Assembly (NCBI GenBank): GCA_964007475.1
Contig: OZ023273.1
Location: forward strand, 31,673,287-31,737,286
Origin: Hybos culiciformis
Lineage: Eukaryota; Arthropoda; Insecta; Diptera; Hybotidae
Length of the DNA: 64,000 nt
Direction of reading: 5' to 3'
The notes under the pieces were generated by a model. The model was not told where the DNA came from and searched no databases. It saw only the letters and a program-made list of their open reading frames with translations. Positions 24,901 to 40,159 of this stretch are shown here, one piece after another. The translations under genes and the position numbers were made by a program. Positions within the stretch are counted from its first letter, which is position 1. Every line of letters starts with the position of its first letter.

Positions 24901-26815
24901 ACAACAGAATATTTTCATTTTGATTATTATAAAAATTAATTAGAGGCTATCTAAAGATTTTAAAGTTTATAATAGAATTTAAATGTATCTATACCAAAAG
25001 TAATAAGCTTTCAAATTTTAAATTAATTTTTACTGTTCAAATAACTAACATTAAAAAAAAAAAAACAAAAAATTGTTAGAAAAGAAAGAAATTAAGGTCC
25101 GAAAATGTATAAAAATTTCGTATTTTGTTCAAAAATTAAATTTTTTTAAATTAATTAGGCTTAAAATAAATAAGAAAAAAAGCACTTGAATAAATTTATT
25201 TCTTTATTTAAATTGATAAAAATTTTCATACATTAAAATTGAATAAATATGTAAGAAAAAATAATTTTTTTCTTGAATTTTTTATTTTTTTTTTAAATAA
25301 AAAAATTGATAAACGTCAAGGTCAGGAAATAAGAAGAAAATTAAATAAAAAAAAATTTTTTTTTGGCAATTGAATAAATATTAATTCAGTGTCTTTCATA
25401 TTTAAACATTTTAATATCTCGCATAATTTGCGTTCATAAAAAGTATAATAATTAAAATGTTTCATTCGATTGATATTTTCCTTTTAATTTATATAAAAAT
25501 TTAATAATGCTTTATTTAATTATAAATAATTTTTTTTTTTAATTTTCGGGACCAATAGGTTTATGACGTATTTTGTTTTAATTCTGACGTTAATATATTA
25601 TGAGAATTATTGTCCTCTTACAAAAGATAAAATATGTTAATATGTTAATGCGTCTCTGTTAATGTAAATTCAAGAATTTCTATAGACAATTAAAAATTTA
25701 TAAAATATATTTTGATAATAACGGGCTTGTTTAATATATATATTTTTTTTTAATTTCTGTAGGTTTTATCAAAAATTTCAATACGTACTGAAAATGTTTA
25801 GGTTTGGTGCATGGAGATTGTGTAAAATTGTGTAAAAACAAATAAAGCGCAGTTTGATCTAATTTCTATTTACGGCTTAATATATACTTTTTCCTAAAAG
25901 CATAGTTTTTAAGACAAAAGTAATTGGCAGCAGCTATCAAAACCTCAGTCAAAAAAACTTAATTAATTTCACAATAATTTCTTATTAATTTTTTTATTTT
26001 ATCTTTCTTAATTTCTTGAAAATTTGTATTTCCACAAAAAATATGGGTATAATAAAAGTATAATAATAAAGAATATTTATAAGACCACAAAATTAGATAT
26101 CACATGTACCTACTGTGCATAGTATACACATTGTATACGTTCATACCTATATGTATATATATATTTTTTTTTGCAGAGTCATGTGAGATAATTGGATGTT
26201 AATTATTTATCAAAAAGTTTGTTATCACAATTTTCCTCTTCTTAGATATAGAGAAAGCTTAAAAATTGTTTTATACTGTTAAGCATTATCTATCTACATA
26301 TATGTATAAAAAAAAAGATAAAAAATTAAAAATAAATTATTTCCTTAACATCAAAGATAACGATATTGTACATTTTACATATATATGCAACATATAAAGA
26401 CATTCTAATATATATATGTAGTTATCCACAGTAGAATTTTAATTAATGACAACATTTTTGTTGTATACTTATAAAAGCTTTTTCATTTAAATTTATTAAA
26501 GGGTACCTTCAACTTTGAACTCAATATGTGCGATTAATTAAAAATTAATTCAAATACAAAAAAAATCAAAGATTTTTAATTCAAATATTCTTATCTCTAA
26601 ATTTCAAATAAAGAAAACTATATTATTATCTTCTTTATGTAGATTCCGCCAATTAATATTTAAGATGGTTTCAAAATTGATTTTCTTATTTTGTTTCAAT
26701 ATTAAAATTCTAAAATATAGAACAGAACTTCATAAATGAAGTATAAGACCAGTTTTTAATATTTCAATTTTAAAAACCTTTTTTTTTTTTGAATAAAAGT
26801 GAACAAGATTACTTA
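18903..26815. other. Gene desert, AT-rich, no gene seen
   Basis: Nearly 8 kb of A/T-run-rich DNA. The short frames are lysine/phenylalanine/isoleucine-rich. One 62-codon frame at 22348-22536 has a more mixed composition but no recognisable family and no splice context, so I do not call it. Confidence 0.6.
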
Positions 26816-27125
26816 CACTGAAAAAAAAGGATAGCTACCCCAGCTATATTTTCTCTATATTTTTTGCTATGTTTTGTATACAGTTCAAAACGAATATTTA
26901 TTGTTATTTATTTTTCGCCAGAAAAAACAATAAAAATTATAATATTCGAGTAGCCTCAATTATAATTACAATTCATTTGCCGTATAGTTTTGGACGAGTT
27001 ACTATGTATATTTAATATTAAATGCAAGATTTTGAGCACATAATACCAGAAAATATTGCAGTTTTAGTTATAACTTTATGGCTGGTTCTTATAGATAATT
27101 TTCCAACGAGTTTTTTTGTCAATGC
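26816..27125. repeat. Repeat family copy 2 (about 310 bp)
   Basis: It starts CACTGAAAAAAAAGGATAGC and ends near TTTTTTTGTCAATG. Its right third (AGAAAATATTGCAGTTTT, then TATAACTTTATGGCTGGTTC) matches the reverse complement of 43550-43620. Its left end matches the reverse complement of 44075-44112. Both ends therefore agree with copy 3, and the two share a CA(C/T)TGA terminus. There is no coding capacity. Confidence 0.7.
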
Positions 27126-30100
27126 ATTAATACGATCGACAACGAACAGACTTACAGACGGAAAATCGTCGGTAATTTTTTCATTGAAAATGGTCTAAGA
27201 AATAAATAATATTAATACAAAATCAAGCAAATGAAAAATCAAATTTAACTTTATTTTACGTTTTTATTAATACCGCTGAAAAGCACCATTTTGTCAATAT
27301 AATTGTGTAAGATATAAACATAATTCAGACTACGAGAACAATAGCAACAACAGCGACGGCGATTTAATATTTTCTTGATAAATTTATTAATTTTTCTCAA
27401 AAATAATTCATAAATCCAATGTCGGGATAAAAAATCAAAGAATAGTTAGTTATACGGTGCTATTTTTTGGCAAGAATTTCTACCTAACACTTCATGTTTG
27501 CACAGTACAGTTTTAATATCATAATGTTATCTAGAATTGTTAAATTGTTGGCCAATAATTTTAAAAAGGACTAAAAAATTATCCTTTTTGAATTTTACAA
27601 AAAAAAAAATAAAAATCCTAAAAATAACAAAAACAATCACGTTTCTAATTTTATAAAATATGAAAATTAATTTTTTATTCTTGTATAAACCCTTGCGGGA
27701 TTTTTTCACGCACATGTAGCATAAAATTTATGATTTTTATGTAAAATAAAAATAATTTTTTTTGAATTAAAACACGTGTACATGTTTCTTACGAAAAATC
27801 TATGTTCAATAATAATATAGTTTTTTTTTTTTATTTCAAATAAAAGAAAACACAATTTAGATTCATCAAAATTTACTTTTTTTTTTTGAAATTATCTTTT
27901 CACATTTTTCGCAAAATATATTAAGTTTTATAGTTATAGAAATAAAGCAGGAAATATGTTTCATCTAAACAATTTGATTTTCTGCACATAAGGATATTAA
28001 TTTTAAATTTTAAATAAATTAAAAGAATATCTTTAATTAAAAAGGATTAAAAAGAAAATGACAATCTCCCACATATATACATAAGTATATATTTATAGGA
28101 AAAGTTGAAAGAAACGTAAGGATAAATTAAACTTCATTGTTCAAATTTCCGCTTAAAAATTTCATATTCTCATTTTATATATATTATTAAAATATTATAG
28201 AAAAAGTTTTTTAAAATGAAGAAGAAGAAAAAAAAAGATAGAGAAAAAAAAAATTCTACTGGAAGGCATAATATCAAGTTTTCTGTACGAATCAAGTAAA
28301 AAACTTTTCTTTATAGATAATTTTAATAAAAAACTTTTCAAATTTTCTTTTATTTTTAATTTTTTATTTTTTTTTTTATATTTTTTTCTTTATGAAAGAA
28401 ATGTTTTATTTTGCTGTAAAAGGATATTAAAAAGAAAAAAAAAATTTTTTTTTTTTATACAAAATAATTATTTTAATTTTATTTTTGTATCAAGAAAAGG
28501 CTGCTGATAAAATAAATGTTAAATTAAAATATAAAATTTCAAGAGTATTATTTGTATTTTAGTTTTCCTTCTGGATTTTCAATAAAATTTCCAACAATAG
28601 TTAGTTATAGAACTGTGTACTCATGCGATTTTTAGTGAAGACATGAAGAAATAATATATAAATAATATTATACATATGTTACTATTACGATTTTGCGTTC
28701 ATTATGAAATAAATAAAAAAAAATTTAAAAATTACAACAGGTGAAAAAATGTATTTTATGTTTGCAAGGAAATATAATATATCATAAGAGCAGTTTTATC
28801 ACGAAAAAAAAAAATTCACATATTTGACATTATGAACATATGTTAATAAGTTGATTAATTATAAATAGAATAGTTCAGAAGTCAAAATGTCAGATTTTCT
28901 AATATCAACTAAACATGCGAATTTTCCAGTTAAAATTTTTCCGTGATAAATTTATAAATATTCAGTGTGTAATTAAAAAAAAATAATAATATTATATACG
29001 TTTTTATATAAAATTTAATTTTTATGGAAATATAAAGATAACATGTGTGACATGATTTTAATTTTTTTTTCAGATTTTCATTTAATAAATTTAAAAATAT
29101 AATGTACATGGAAATTTATTAGCGTTTTAAAAATACGTTTTATAAGGAAAAACATTATCGACTATACGAGTTATGAAAATAATTTTTTAAATCTAATATT
29201 ACTATAACTATCATTATGCAACCTTAACTTAACTTTATATTAAATTAAATTATTTATATACATATTTATTTACAACATAAATTCATAATAGATAGTTAAA
29301 TAAGGTGCAGAATGAAACTAGGACCGTTTAGAGTCAATTTCTGTAATTCTATGAATGGCAGATATAAATTATTAAATTCGGATAAATTTCTAAATCTATC
29401 AAGTATAAAATATGCATTATTAAATGTACAAACTTGTCTACTCCATAATTAGAAACTTGTCATTTCGTCTTATCTGAATATCATAAAAAAAACAGATTGA
29501 AGAACTTGGCTTAGAAATATAATAAAAAAAAATAAAAAGGTTTCACTGTAGCCTATATTTTAACAGAAAAATAATAAACATTATATACAAAAAATTAAAA
29601 ATTAAAATTATTTACATATTTCAGTTAATCTGTTTATATATAATAAAAATGTAATTTATATTTATATAGAGATTAAAAGTGATCTACGTTTGAGTGTAAT
29701 AATATAAAAAAAAAACTATAGAGAAAAGTTATTAAAAACACATAATATTTGCTTTAATTAAACATAAATTTTCGTTAAATTATTTGAATAAAATTTTTTC
29801 CAACTAATTCCCTTCTTTTGCTTGGTTGAGTGTTAAAATTCCTTTTTTATTACTTAGTTTACATTTGACTTTCTATATTGAAAGAAAAAAAATATTTTTT
29901 GTTTTTTTTTTTTTTTTATATTCCAATATTTAAACTTGGCATTATGTAATAAATACTTATCATGTTAAAATATTAAGAGGATTGTTCTCACAGTTGTTTT
30001 AATTAATTGAATAAATATGAAATATTTTTTTTTTTTTTACAGAATAGACTGACTGTTCTTAAAGTCAAAATATGTTCAGTTGTAATTTGTAATAAAAAAT

Positions 30101-33100
30101 CTTAAAATTTCGTTGTAAGTCTTCAAGTATTTTTTTAAATTTAAGTGACAATGAGTCCTTTAAAGATAAAAAATCAAATCATTTTATTAATTTTTTAAGT
30201 TTTATTTACTTCCTGAATTCAAAATGTTTGTAGTCTCTAATCTAAAAGAAGGGATTAGGATTAGGTGATTCGTTTCAATCAAACACGAAAATATTTTCAC
30301 AAATATCGTAGCAAGAAAATCTCTACAAAATTAGTATCATATAATTGAAAAAATCCTAATGTTTCTACCTTAATATGTCAAGTCTAAAAATATAAACTTT
30401 TTATTTTTTCTAAATAAATATATTAAATGTATATCAAAAAGATACACAATTCTTAATAAATGTATAAACAAAATCTAGAGAAAAAAAAATTAAAAATCAT
30501 ACAGTTGAGTACAAAAAAAAAAATAAAAATATACATATATAAATATACAATTTAAAAGTCCATCATTCAAAAACTCAAAAATCAAACAAATTGCCACTTT
30601 TTTTTTTTTTTATTTATCAAAAATTTATTTAATAGCCCCTAGCTTCTTTGAAATTATTTTGTATATGTCTGTTTGTTTATGTACATTACCAGGATATGCA
30701 AGTCCTTTTTAATTTCATAATATGATGTTTTTTTATTTCTCATTCCTTCTTTGAACTGTATACATATTCATATATGTAAATTGAATAAGGGTTTAATGGT
30801 GAAGGGATTGAAGAGAAAACGAAATCGGTTCAATTAAACTTATTCATCATTTATATATGTACGTAGTTGAGTTTTGGAATAAAACAAAAATATTTGTTTT
30901 TTTTTTTATATTAAAATAAATATTGTTAGTTGGGATCGAAATGAGAAAATTAAAAAGTATATTTATTCGTTGAACAAGATATATTTTCTATTTCTCAGGC
31001 GCGAAATTTTAAGCGTTTGCTTTTAATAGCTATCCTGGAGAGTATTGGGGCTCAATTTGTGTCATATTCTATTTGTGTTCAAATTCTTGCTCAATACTCA
31101 TCTTTTTAACGTTGGTAATTTGGCAGATTAATCTAGACAAATATTAGACACACACACAGTTTCTTATTTGGAAAATAAAAGAATCCCACAGCACTATATA
31201 AAGTTTAATAGAAAAATACTTCTCTAGCTGAAACGTTCATAATTAAGTACAGGTCGCATTCATAAGTTTAGGGTTGAAATATAGACAAACAAAAAAAAAT
31301 ATATTATTGCCAATTGCGCTGTAATAATATAGTAACTAATTTTCCTACAGCACCTCGATCATGGGATCACTTCGAACCGTGGATTTGTGTAATTTGTGTA
31401 AATTAACTTATTTTCCATTTAAATTAACCGTTTGCATTACTTACTTTTTTCGTCGTCTTTACATAAAATATTTTTTTTTTAACATTCTTACATATTAAAA
31501 AAAAATTACTCGAACCAATAGAATTTTTTTATATTGAAAGAATTATGTTCCTATCGAATCGAACTCTTATTAAGTTTATATGTAAATATTATTTTTAATT
31601 GTACAGAGTATAAACACATTTTGCTTATATACATGTATAAAGAAATTTAAATATATGTATGTTATATAAAATGAAGAGGAAGTGTAGTGAAAATTCCTTG
31701 TGCTAATATTTTTCCTAAGTACACATTACGATTTGTCGATTTATTACATTTAAGTTTGCTTAATTTTTATTTTATACTACATCATTTTATTAATGAAAAA
31801 TATTGTATTGTTAGTTTTCAATATAACATTCGTATACCTAATTCAGAAATTATTATAATAAATTCTCATTTTCATTATATGCACAATAAATTGAGATCAA
31901 TTATTGTATTTAATTGAAGGAAGTTTCTACAATTGTAATTACCTAATTATACCTTAATCGGTTATTTCATAATTTAAGTTAATTAAATTTAAAATGTTCG
32001 ATTTTTTTAAATAAAACTTCCTTCGACTAATACATATATAATTTTCTGAACAAAAACATAAAAAGAACGCTATGTTATAAATTTTTAATTATAAATATTT
32101 TTTTTTTTAAAATTTCAACTGTTTTATAATCTTACAAAAATCAATTTTTCCATTACATATTTTAAACTGTTTATAGTTTTTTTGAACCCAAATTTTGTTC
32201 ATACCATATTCAGTATTAAGGTACCAGCCGACCATATACATATTTATGTAAACAAAATGTTTGATTTTTGTTTTTCATAAATTTCTGTGTAACATAAAAT
32301 TATAATGTTTTTGGGTACTTTCTCTCTTTAGGGCTACGAATGATGTTGATGATGATAATATTTTACGTACATAAAAAAGGAATATACCAAAGTAATAATT
32401 AAAAAAAAAAAAAAAAAAAAACGAATTATAAAACAAAATGTAAATATGTAATTTGTATTTTATATGCAATGAAATTTAATTTTTATATATATACGAATTG
32501 TATAGGTATCGTATACATTATTTTGTATTATTTTGTATTTTGATGGATTTAAAAGAAAATCTTCTATAAATTATTATGTAGTTATAATTTTAATTATGTA
32601 CGTACATACGCACATAAGTATAATGTATACTTATGTACATATTTAATATAGTATAGTGAACATCAAGTGTACATGTTGAGAATGTTTTATTTTAATTTAT
32701 TAATATTGATGTTTTGCAGAAAACTTTCTTAATGTTAAGTTTCTAATAAAATTAAAGCGATTTTCTGACAATAGATTTTATCATCAAAAAGGATAACATT
32801 TATTCTTATTTGCTTTTAGCACATTATTTGGTCAAAATTAAAAAAAAAAAAAACATTTTTTTTTCTTTTATTTTCCCAAATTTATCAGTACAAAGATAAA
32901 TGAATACCTCTAACATAACATTATCATGTAATTCTATATATTTTTTGTAAATTCTTTTAAATTAAACATTTAGTTTTTGGGTGTAACAATATACAATTGC
33001 AATTATATTATTTAATCTCAGCATGACGCTAACTGTACATAAATATATAAATACTACTAAAAAGGCGTGTAATTTCATTTTAATTTAAAATTACATTATT

Positions 33101-36100
33101 ACATTGTTATGAATATGAACAAATTTTTATCCTGTGATATCTCAGCAGGATATTTGACTTCTTTTCATTCATACATTTTTGATCATTCATTCATTCATTA
33201 TGTTCCCTTTTGCAAAAAAAAAAAAACAAAAAAAAAAAAGTTATAATAATAAAATTTGGAAGTAATCATAATAGATTTGGGTATCTGTAACGTATTTAAT
33301 GACAAAAGGCGTTACGTTGTGATTTTGAAAATAGTAATTTACTACAATGTTGTTGTTTTTTTTTCTCAATAAATAGTGTATAATGGTTAATTTTTTATGG
33401 TTATCTTAACATTTATTGTTAAAGGTTTTTTTTTTCGTTGTTTTCTATTTCCGTTTAACTCAATTGAATGAATTAAATTATGGTCTTTTATGTAATTTGA
33501 TAAATATTTGTAAATAAGTACAAACAAAACAGGTGAATAAGATTATTTGAAGTAAATTTTAAGGTTTGCTAATTTGTAAAATATAGTGCATAGTTTATGT
33601 CGGATGGTTAAAAAAACCTAAATCGTAAAATTATAAAAAACTCGAGACTTTTTAAAGAATAAATAAATTTTGAGTGAAGGTAGTAAACGAAACTATATAA
33701 ATTTAACAAAAACACAATCGAATACCATTAATGCTAAGGAAACGCTGAAGAAACCATTCATATAACAAAATTAAATTAATCTGAAAGACAACTCAAAATT
33801 TATAAAAATTAATATTTTTACCATTATCTATAAAAAAAATTTTTATTTTGTTTTTAATATTTTTAATTAAATTTAACCTATATTATTGTTTATTTTGGCT
33901 TTAATTTTGAATTATTTTTGCTTATACAAAAAAAAAAAAAATTATTTTTCGCAAAGTAAAGAAAATTATTATTATTATTATTATTATTTTTTTGATTGTT
34001 GATATAGACTTTATTTCAAGAAAATGAAATATTTTCTCAGTTTCAGCAAACAATGAACAACAACTCTTTTTTTTTTTTTTTATTATTGAAACGTTAAATA
34101 TCGTAAGATCCCAAACCAACAATTTGATGTTTTAATTAAAACGTTGACACCTCCAGGGAGCCAAACAATAATTTATAAACAAAATCCTAATCAAACATGA
34201 CCTCAACATAAAGGATATTTTTATGCTATATTTTTTTTTTTACGTCTTTTATTTTTTATTTTTATATTATAAAATGAATTGTTTATAAATTAGTGAAATT
34301 ACTAATTATTAATTTGATATATATTTTTTGTTTTTTTTTTTGCAAAACTTATAAATTGAAAATTTTTGAATAGTTTTTATATCAATAATTTTATTAAAAT
34401 TTATATTAAAAATATTTTTTAATTTCATATTGATTGTTAGTAAAGATTTCAAGTTAAACTATATGTAATTATTATAACGACCAAATGCATAATAAAAGAA
34501 AATCTGATTTGTTAGTGAGATCTGTTTCAGGATCATTTAGGAAAAATTTTAATTCAATAGATATCTTAATTTATAAATAACTATGTATAATATAATTTAT
34601 AGACATTTCGTTTATAACTTATGATATAAATAATATTAATAAAATTGTTAAATATATGAATTATATTATATGGACATAATTTTCCTCCATTAAATTTTTC
34701 CTTATAAAAAATTTTCAAAGGACAATAATATAATATAATATAAAATTTATTTTTATTTGGTTTGTAATTTAAAGCGCAAGCGCTCTTTTATACTTCCATA
34801 ACTCTTTGATGGAAAATAAAAAATTTCATTGTTTAAATCTTTTGGGACTTACAACAATATATATAAAAATGAAATCATATTTAGAATTCTGATAAAATAA
34901 TTTAAGCTTCATTTAAGTTAATTTTTGTATTTTATTTGTCGTAAGCTGTTTACTTTCTTGTAATGAAAAATAAAACGAATGTATTTATAGAAATTTAAAA
35001 AAATGTAGAATAATATAAAATATAATGTTGTGAATGTGAATATAATTTAGTTTTAATATTTGAATTTAAGTCTGTTCCATGAACTTTTTTTCTCGAAACC
35101 TTGACTATTCAGGCATGCCATTGTTCATCCGTCGGAATTCTAAATTCATAATTTTCCGTTTAAACATCGTTTCATATGTTTTCGCGAAAATTTAGTTAAG
35201 CTACAATAGCTTATGACACAAACTTTTGGAACCTAAATCGATAAAAAATTTTGTTTACTTGATAGGTTTTTTTTTTCAAATCTAATATTTTTAGAAAGAA
35301 AAGAAAAAAATAAAATACATATCATTATAATAATAAAAAAATGATGTCCAATAATAATACATCATCCTTTTGCAAACAAATATTATTTTTGATCCTTTTT
35401 TTTTTTTTTTTTTCAAATCCAAATAAAATTTAAGGGTATCGTTCAATTTTTTTTTTCTTTTATTCTTGTTTTATAATAAATTGTAGGTATATAAGTTGGG
35501 TACATACGCATGTACGTGTGTATATATAGTATACTATTTATGTGTTTTGTATGTATATTTATAAAAAACTTATATTCTTTTTCTTTTTCGCAAATTTTAG
35601 GGTTGTCTAAATCACGAATCTTTTTTTACATTTGCCACGCAAGAAATTGTTAAAAAACAATAATGAAAACATGACGTATTTTTTAAAAGAAATGTTTTGA
35701 AAAATGGAGCACTAGAGAATAAAATAAGCAATTATGATTATTATCTACGTATAAATATTGTCCTATGTGAAGTAGAGTCGAACTATTTGTACGGTGGGTC
35801 ATGGATGGATTCCAACTTTTAAATAAAATACTATTCTTTCGCAAAATTCTTCAAATTTCTGAATTTATTTTTTGCGATTCCTTTTCTATCCTCGTCGTCA
35901 ATTCTCTAATACTAAATTTTTTTTTTTTTTTTTTTCATTTTTCACTATAATGAACAAGCAGTAAGAGTGAGGTGAACTCTGAATATGTTTTGTTTACTAC
36001 CAAAAATAAAAATTAGGTACTAAATTTAATTCCATGTTATACACACCCCTAAAATGCCATTAATAATATTTATTAATAGAAAGAACTTGATATAATGAAA

Positions 36101-38159
36101 AATATATCCATCATGTCAAGAAATCGAAGGATTGGCATTTTCTTGAATTTTTCTTATCTAAATAAATTAAAAAAATATTTTTCAAAATACGTAGGTATAT
36201 TTTTTTTTATTATAAAGAATCCATCCTGTGTCGTTAATTTTTTCTTTTAGATTTTATTTATGGTCATATTTATAGCATAATTTGTTACTACCCACATTAT
36301 AATAATAATCTCGTTTAATAATAAGTTCTTCTTCGTATAAGAGAAGAAGGAAGAGATTGTCGTGACAGTATGTATTCGCTTATTACTTTTGAGTTAGAAA
36401 AATGGTATTTTATTGCTTTCAACGCCCTTTTTAACAGTTCCATTAACTTTTTAGTTAAGAAACATGTGTTACTTTATTTTATAATTTTCCATTGATAAAA
36501 GCTGCGGGCAATTTAAACGTTTTATATACCTCAACTTTATTAAAAATGTTTTATCATATTTTTTAAAAAGTTTATATACAGTAAACTTGAATTACAAAAT
36601 GCAATTAAATTATATTATGTTTTAATGTTTTAATGAAATTTTGACATTTTTATCTTTAATAGGAAAAATATTTTATTGAAATTCACAATTATTATTAATA
36701 TTATAATTTACTAATTAAAATTAAAAGTTTAAAAACTAAAATAAAACCTTAATACTGTCAGAATATTTTTTTCAAATTAGCAAATTTTTTCATCAATCAC
36801 TTAATTGTTATTCCATTTGAAAAGTATGAAGCTTTCTAAATCTATTGAATAGGAAACTTAAATCACATTCACATATGTCTCATAATCACACTATTCTCCA
36901 ATAAGTACAATAATTCCACTTACAAAATTTCTAAATATTATAATAATATTAAACAAGTTATATTAAATGGTATCCAACATACCTATATGTATTTATTATA
37001 GAATTTATGGCGACAATTATCTAATTAATTTTTATTTAAACTATTCATTGATAACGTAGACTTTATAAATTTCCAGTCTTTTAAGATGGAAAATGTTGCA
37101 AAAAAGAATCAAAAGTAGTATTAAATTTTAATTTTTTTTTTCATTCCCCAAAAATAAAATTAAATATAAAAATGGGAAAAAGCGTTATGTTATTTGTGAA
37201 TTTAACTTTTTGATGTATGAGGTTTATTCTCATAAAAAAAAAAAAATTTTTTTTTGAAGATATTCCTGTATACCGACAAATAGAATTATAAACCTGCAGG
37301 ATATTAGATTTTATTAGAAAATTTAATGAAAAATATAATAAAAAAGATATTATTACATGAATGAAAAATAAAAACGAATTTACGTATACTAGAAATAAGT
37401 AGACAAAAATTATAGTAAATCCTATCTTAAGGGCTTTCGAATAAAATATTTGATAGGGTTTGAGTTCTATTAAAATTATAAATAAAAAACTTTTTTTTTT
37501 TTTTTACAAAGTACTCATCAAATTTTACAAATTTTATTTCTTAGAATTTTAAATTAATATTTTTGATAATTTTTCAGAATATTGTTCCGTAATATAGATA
37601 TTAATAAAATTCTGTACTTAGAGCCTCAGTTATATAAATCAGTGCTCTGAAACCTTTATTCGTATATGGCGCATTAATTTTTTTTTCTGAAAATCTGATG
37701 ATTTTTGTTGTACTTGTACAACCATCTGCCACAGTTCGAGTTTTTGTTCGAACCCGTTTAATTTATCGAAGCACGTTCTTTTAGATAGAAGGAAATTTCT
37801 CATAATTGGGCGATTTTCGGGTATGATTGGGGAAATAATCTTATGCTGGAAAAGAAGAAACTTATGTTGAAGATATTTCTTAAATCCCGAAAAATGTTTA
37901 ATGAAAGAAACAATTAATTCTTTGAAGTTTTATCTCTTTTAGATAAAAATTTTAAAAAACTTAGACACATGGTCTAAATATTTTTAAAAGTTTATGACAA
38001 ATTATCCATAAAGAAAATTCGAATTTATTCGAATTGTAACTTCAGTTTCCAGGATCTTCTAAAACAAATTGCTATCTAAATATTTAAAAAAAAAAATCTT
38101 TTGGGTGAAAATAACCACGGCACATTTAATGTCGTTCCGCAGCACGCCAATAAGCATTG
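27126..38159. other. Gene desert, AT-rich, no gene seen
   Basis: About 11 kb without a supportable gene. It contains microsatellites, notably (ATT)8 at 33965-33988, a 20-base A run near 32401 and many 10-20 base A or T runs. Less AT-rich patches (for example 31000-31080, 31350-31385, 37720-37870) match nothing I recognise. Confidence 0.6.
33965..33988. repeat. (ATT)8 microsatellite
   Basis: Eight uninterrupted ATT units, the clearest trinucleotide array in the desert. Confidence 0.9.
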
Positions 38160-38201
38160 GTACCGATTTATAGTTTATTGGAATAAACTATAAATCGGTA
38201 C
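38160..38201. repeat. Perfect 20-bp inverted repeat with 2-bp loop
   Basis: The arms 38160-38179 and 38182-38201 are exact reverse complements around a GG spacer. Each outer end reads GTACCGATTTATAG. The flanking DNA (38115-38155) is richer in C and G than the surroundings. It could be a miniature transposon remnant, a cruciform-forming palindrome or a transcript hairpin. No T-run or gene context supports a terminator. Confidence 0.85.
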
Positions 38202-40159
38202 ATATACACCTATTTATAGATTTAGAGAAGTTTAGACATTTTGGTTATTGAAAATAAATTTGTAACAAATGCGACGGTAATTTTACTTTAATATAGAAAA
38301 CAAGTAGAGAACTTTCTATTAAAATAACGATTAGTTTTATGTTTTAACTATAGTTTGTTAAAAAAAAAGTTTGGTGTGTACGCTACGCACCACTAAATTC
38401 CAATCCTGTACATATATGCATATATGCATTTATTTTTATGTTTATTTCCCATAAATTTATTTTGTCAAATTTAAGATTTTTATTTTTAATAATAAAAGTT
38501 AGAATAACATTTTATAAATTAAAATTTACGAGAATTTATATAATCCAAATAAATGTAAAATAAATAAAAATTAATGAAAATATGAAAATAAATTTCGTAC
38601 GAATTTCAATTTATCTCGAATTTCAATTTTGTTTTATTTTTCATAAAAAAAAAAATGTAAATATGAAATTTAAACAGATCTAGCGCGAAAAGGTAATTGT
38701 GCTTTGGCCGGCTCAACGAAGGTTTTTCCAATTTTTTTTTTCTGCGTTTGTTCTCATAATTAAAGCCCTCAGAACGTTCAAGGCAAAACATTTTTTAATT
38801 TTTTTTTTTTGTAAATAATAAAAAAAATTATAACAAAATTAAAAATAAACCTTGTGTTTAAGAAAAATATTTATTCAAATGGCTTCATGAAAAATTTGAA
38901 AAATAATAATAATAATACCTTATAATAAAAGACAAAATCAAACTAAAATTTGGATCTGTTTCAGAATTTTCAAAGATCTTTTTTATTTTATTTATATATC
39001 GTTTCTCTGTGTATAAAAAAGACAAAAAATAAAAAAATTAGTAATTTTTTGAAGTCACTTTAATGATAAATTATTAATTTTCTATTTCTTTTGATTAACA
39101 ATTTTTATTTTTTATTCTTCTTTGAATTAAAAATTCTCTTTTTAAAAAATATTTATAATGTTTTTTTTTTTTTTTCTTTTTAAAAGAAGAATATATTTAT
39201 TTTAAATGAAAACTACACGCGTCAATATTTATTTTAGTTTTTATTTTTATTTTCCTTTATTTTTCTTCTACTTTTTTTTTTTATCATTTTTAATGGATAA
39301 GTTACAAAAATGTTTTTTTTCTTTTATTTTTATTATTTTTTTAATGAAAAAAGGAAAACTATTTTTATATATTTTAAACTTCCGTTTCCCAAAGTCGATT
39401 CTACAACAAGTACCTGCAAATATTTGTCAAACAAAATGTACAAGAAAAAAAACAAAAAAACAAAATAAAACAGAAAAAAAAAACTGGGAACAAACAAATT
39501 TTGAATTATATAGGTATGTACATATTTAGCATCAGACATACTTATAAAAGTTCTTTTTGTAAGAAAATATGTTTTAGAGATGATAATGAAGTAATAACGG
39601 GGGTGCCTTACATATATATGAAATAAAATTGGCGGCACAAAATAGTATAAAATTATAATTAAATTAAAAAAATTATTTTTTTTTCGATCGTCTTCTGAAA
39701 TTTAATAGAATTTTCTTTTTAACTTTGTAATAAAAATAAAATTTTAAATGTAAAAAATTATTTTGTTTTTCTTCTTTATATGAAAATTTGGATTAAGTTT
39801 TATTGGTTGATTAGTAAGCAGTATTTATTTATTAATTATTTTTCAATCTAGACAATTTGTAATGTGTAAAAAATTATTTATCTCATCAACCAATAAAATA
39901 AAATCTCGATAAAAAAGTTAATTATGAAAATTGTTGAATACTATGAAAACAGCTTTACTTAGAGTAGATTCTAAAAAATCATGTGATTGTTGCAAAAACA
40001 TAATATGTACATAATATTTACAATGATCGAAACTGAAACCAAAAGGTTGCTATCTGGGGATAAAATAGAGATACATTATAACTATACTAAGAATACTAAA
40101 CGTTTTCAGAAAAAAAAAAAAAAATCATTAAATCATATTTAAAGCTGCTAGAAATAATA
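38202..40159. other. Non-coding AT-rich DNA, no gene seen
   Basis: The overlapping frames at about 39206-39638 on both strands are phenylalanine- and lysine-rich low-complexity sequence. A short near-palindrome (GGTGTGTACGCTACGCACC, about 38371-38389) is the only structured feature noticed. Confidence 0.55.

Noticed and set aside
37731..37765. GTTCGAG...GTTCGAACCC, resembling a tRNA T-arm
   Set aside because: No acceptor stem, D-arm or anticodon arm with the right spacing could be found around it.
38371..38389. GGTGTGTACGCTACGCACC near-palindrome
   Set aside because: It is short, has one mismatch, and has no second copy or gene context, so it may be chance.
39206..39638. Overlapping frames of about 100 codons on opposite strands
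   Set aside because: The sequences are dominated by Phe/Lys runs from T and A tracts; they look like open frames by composition only.
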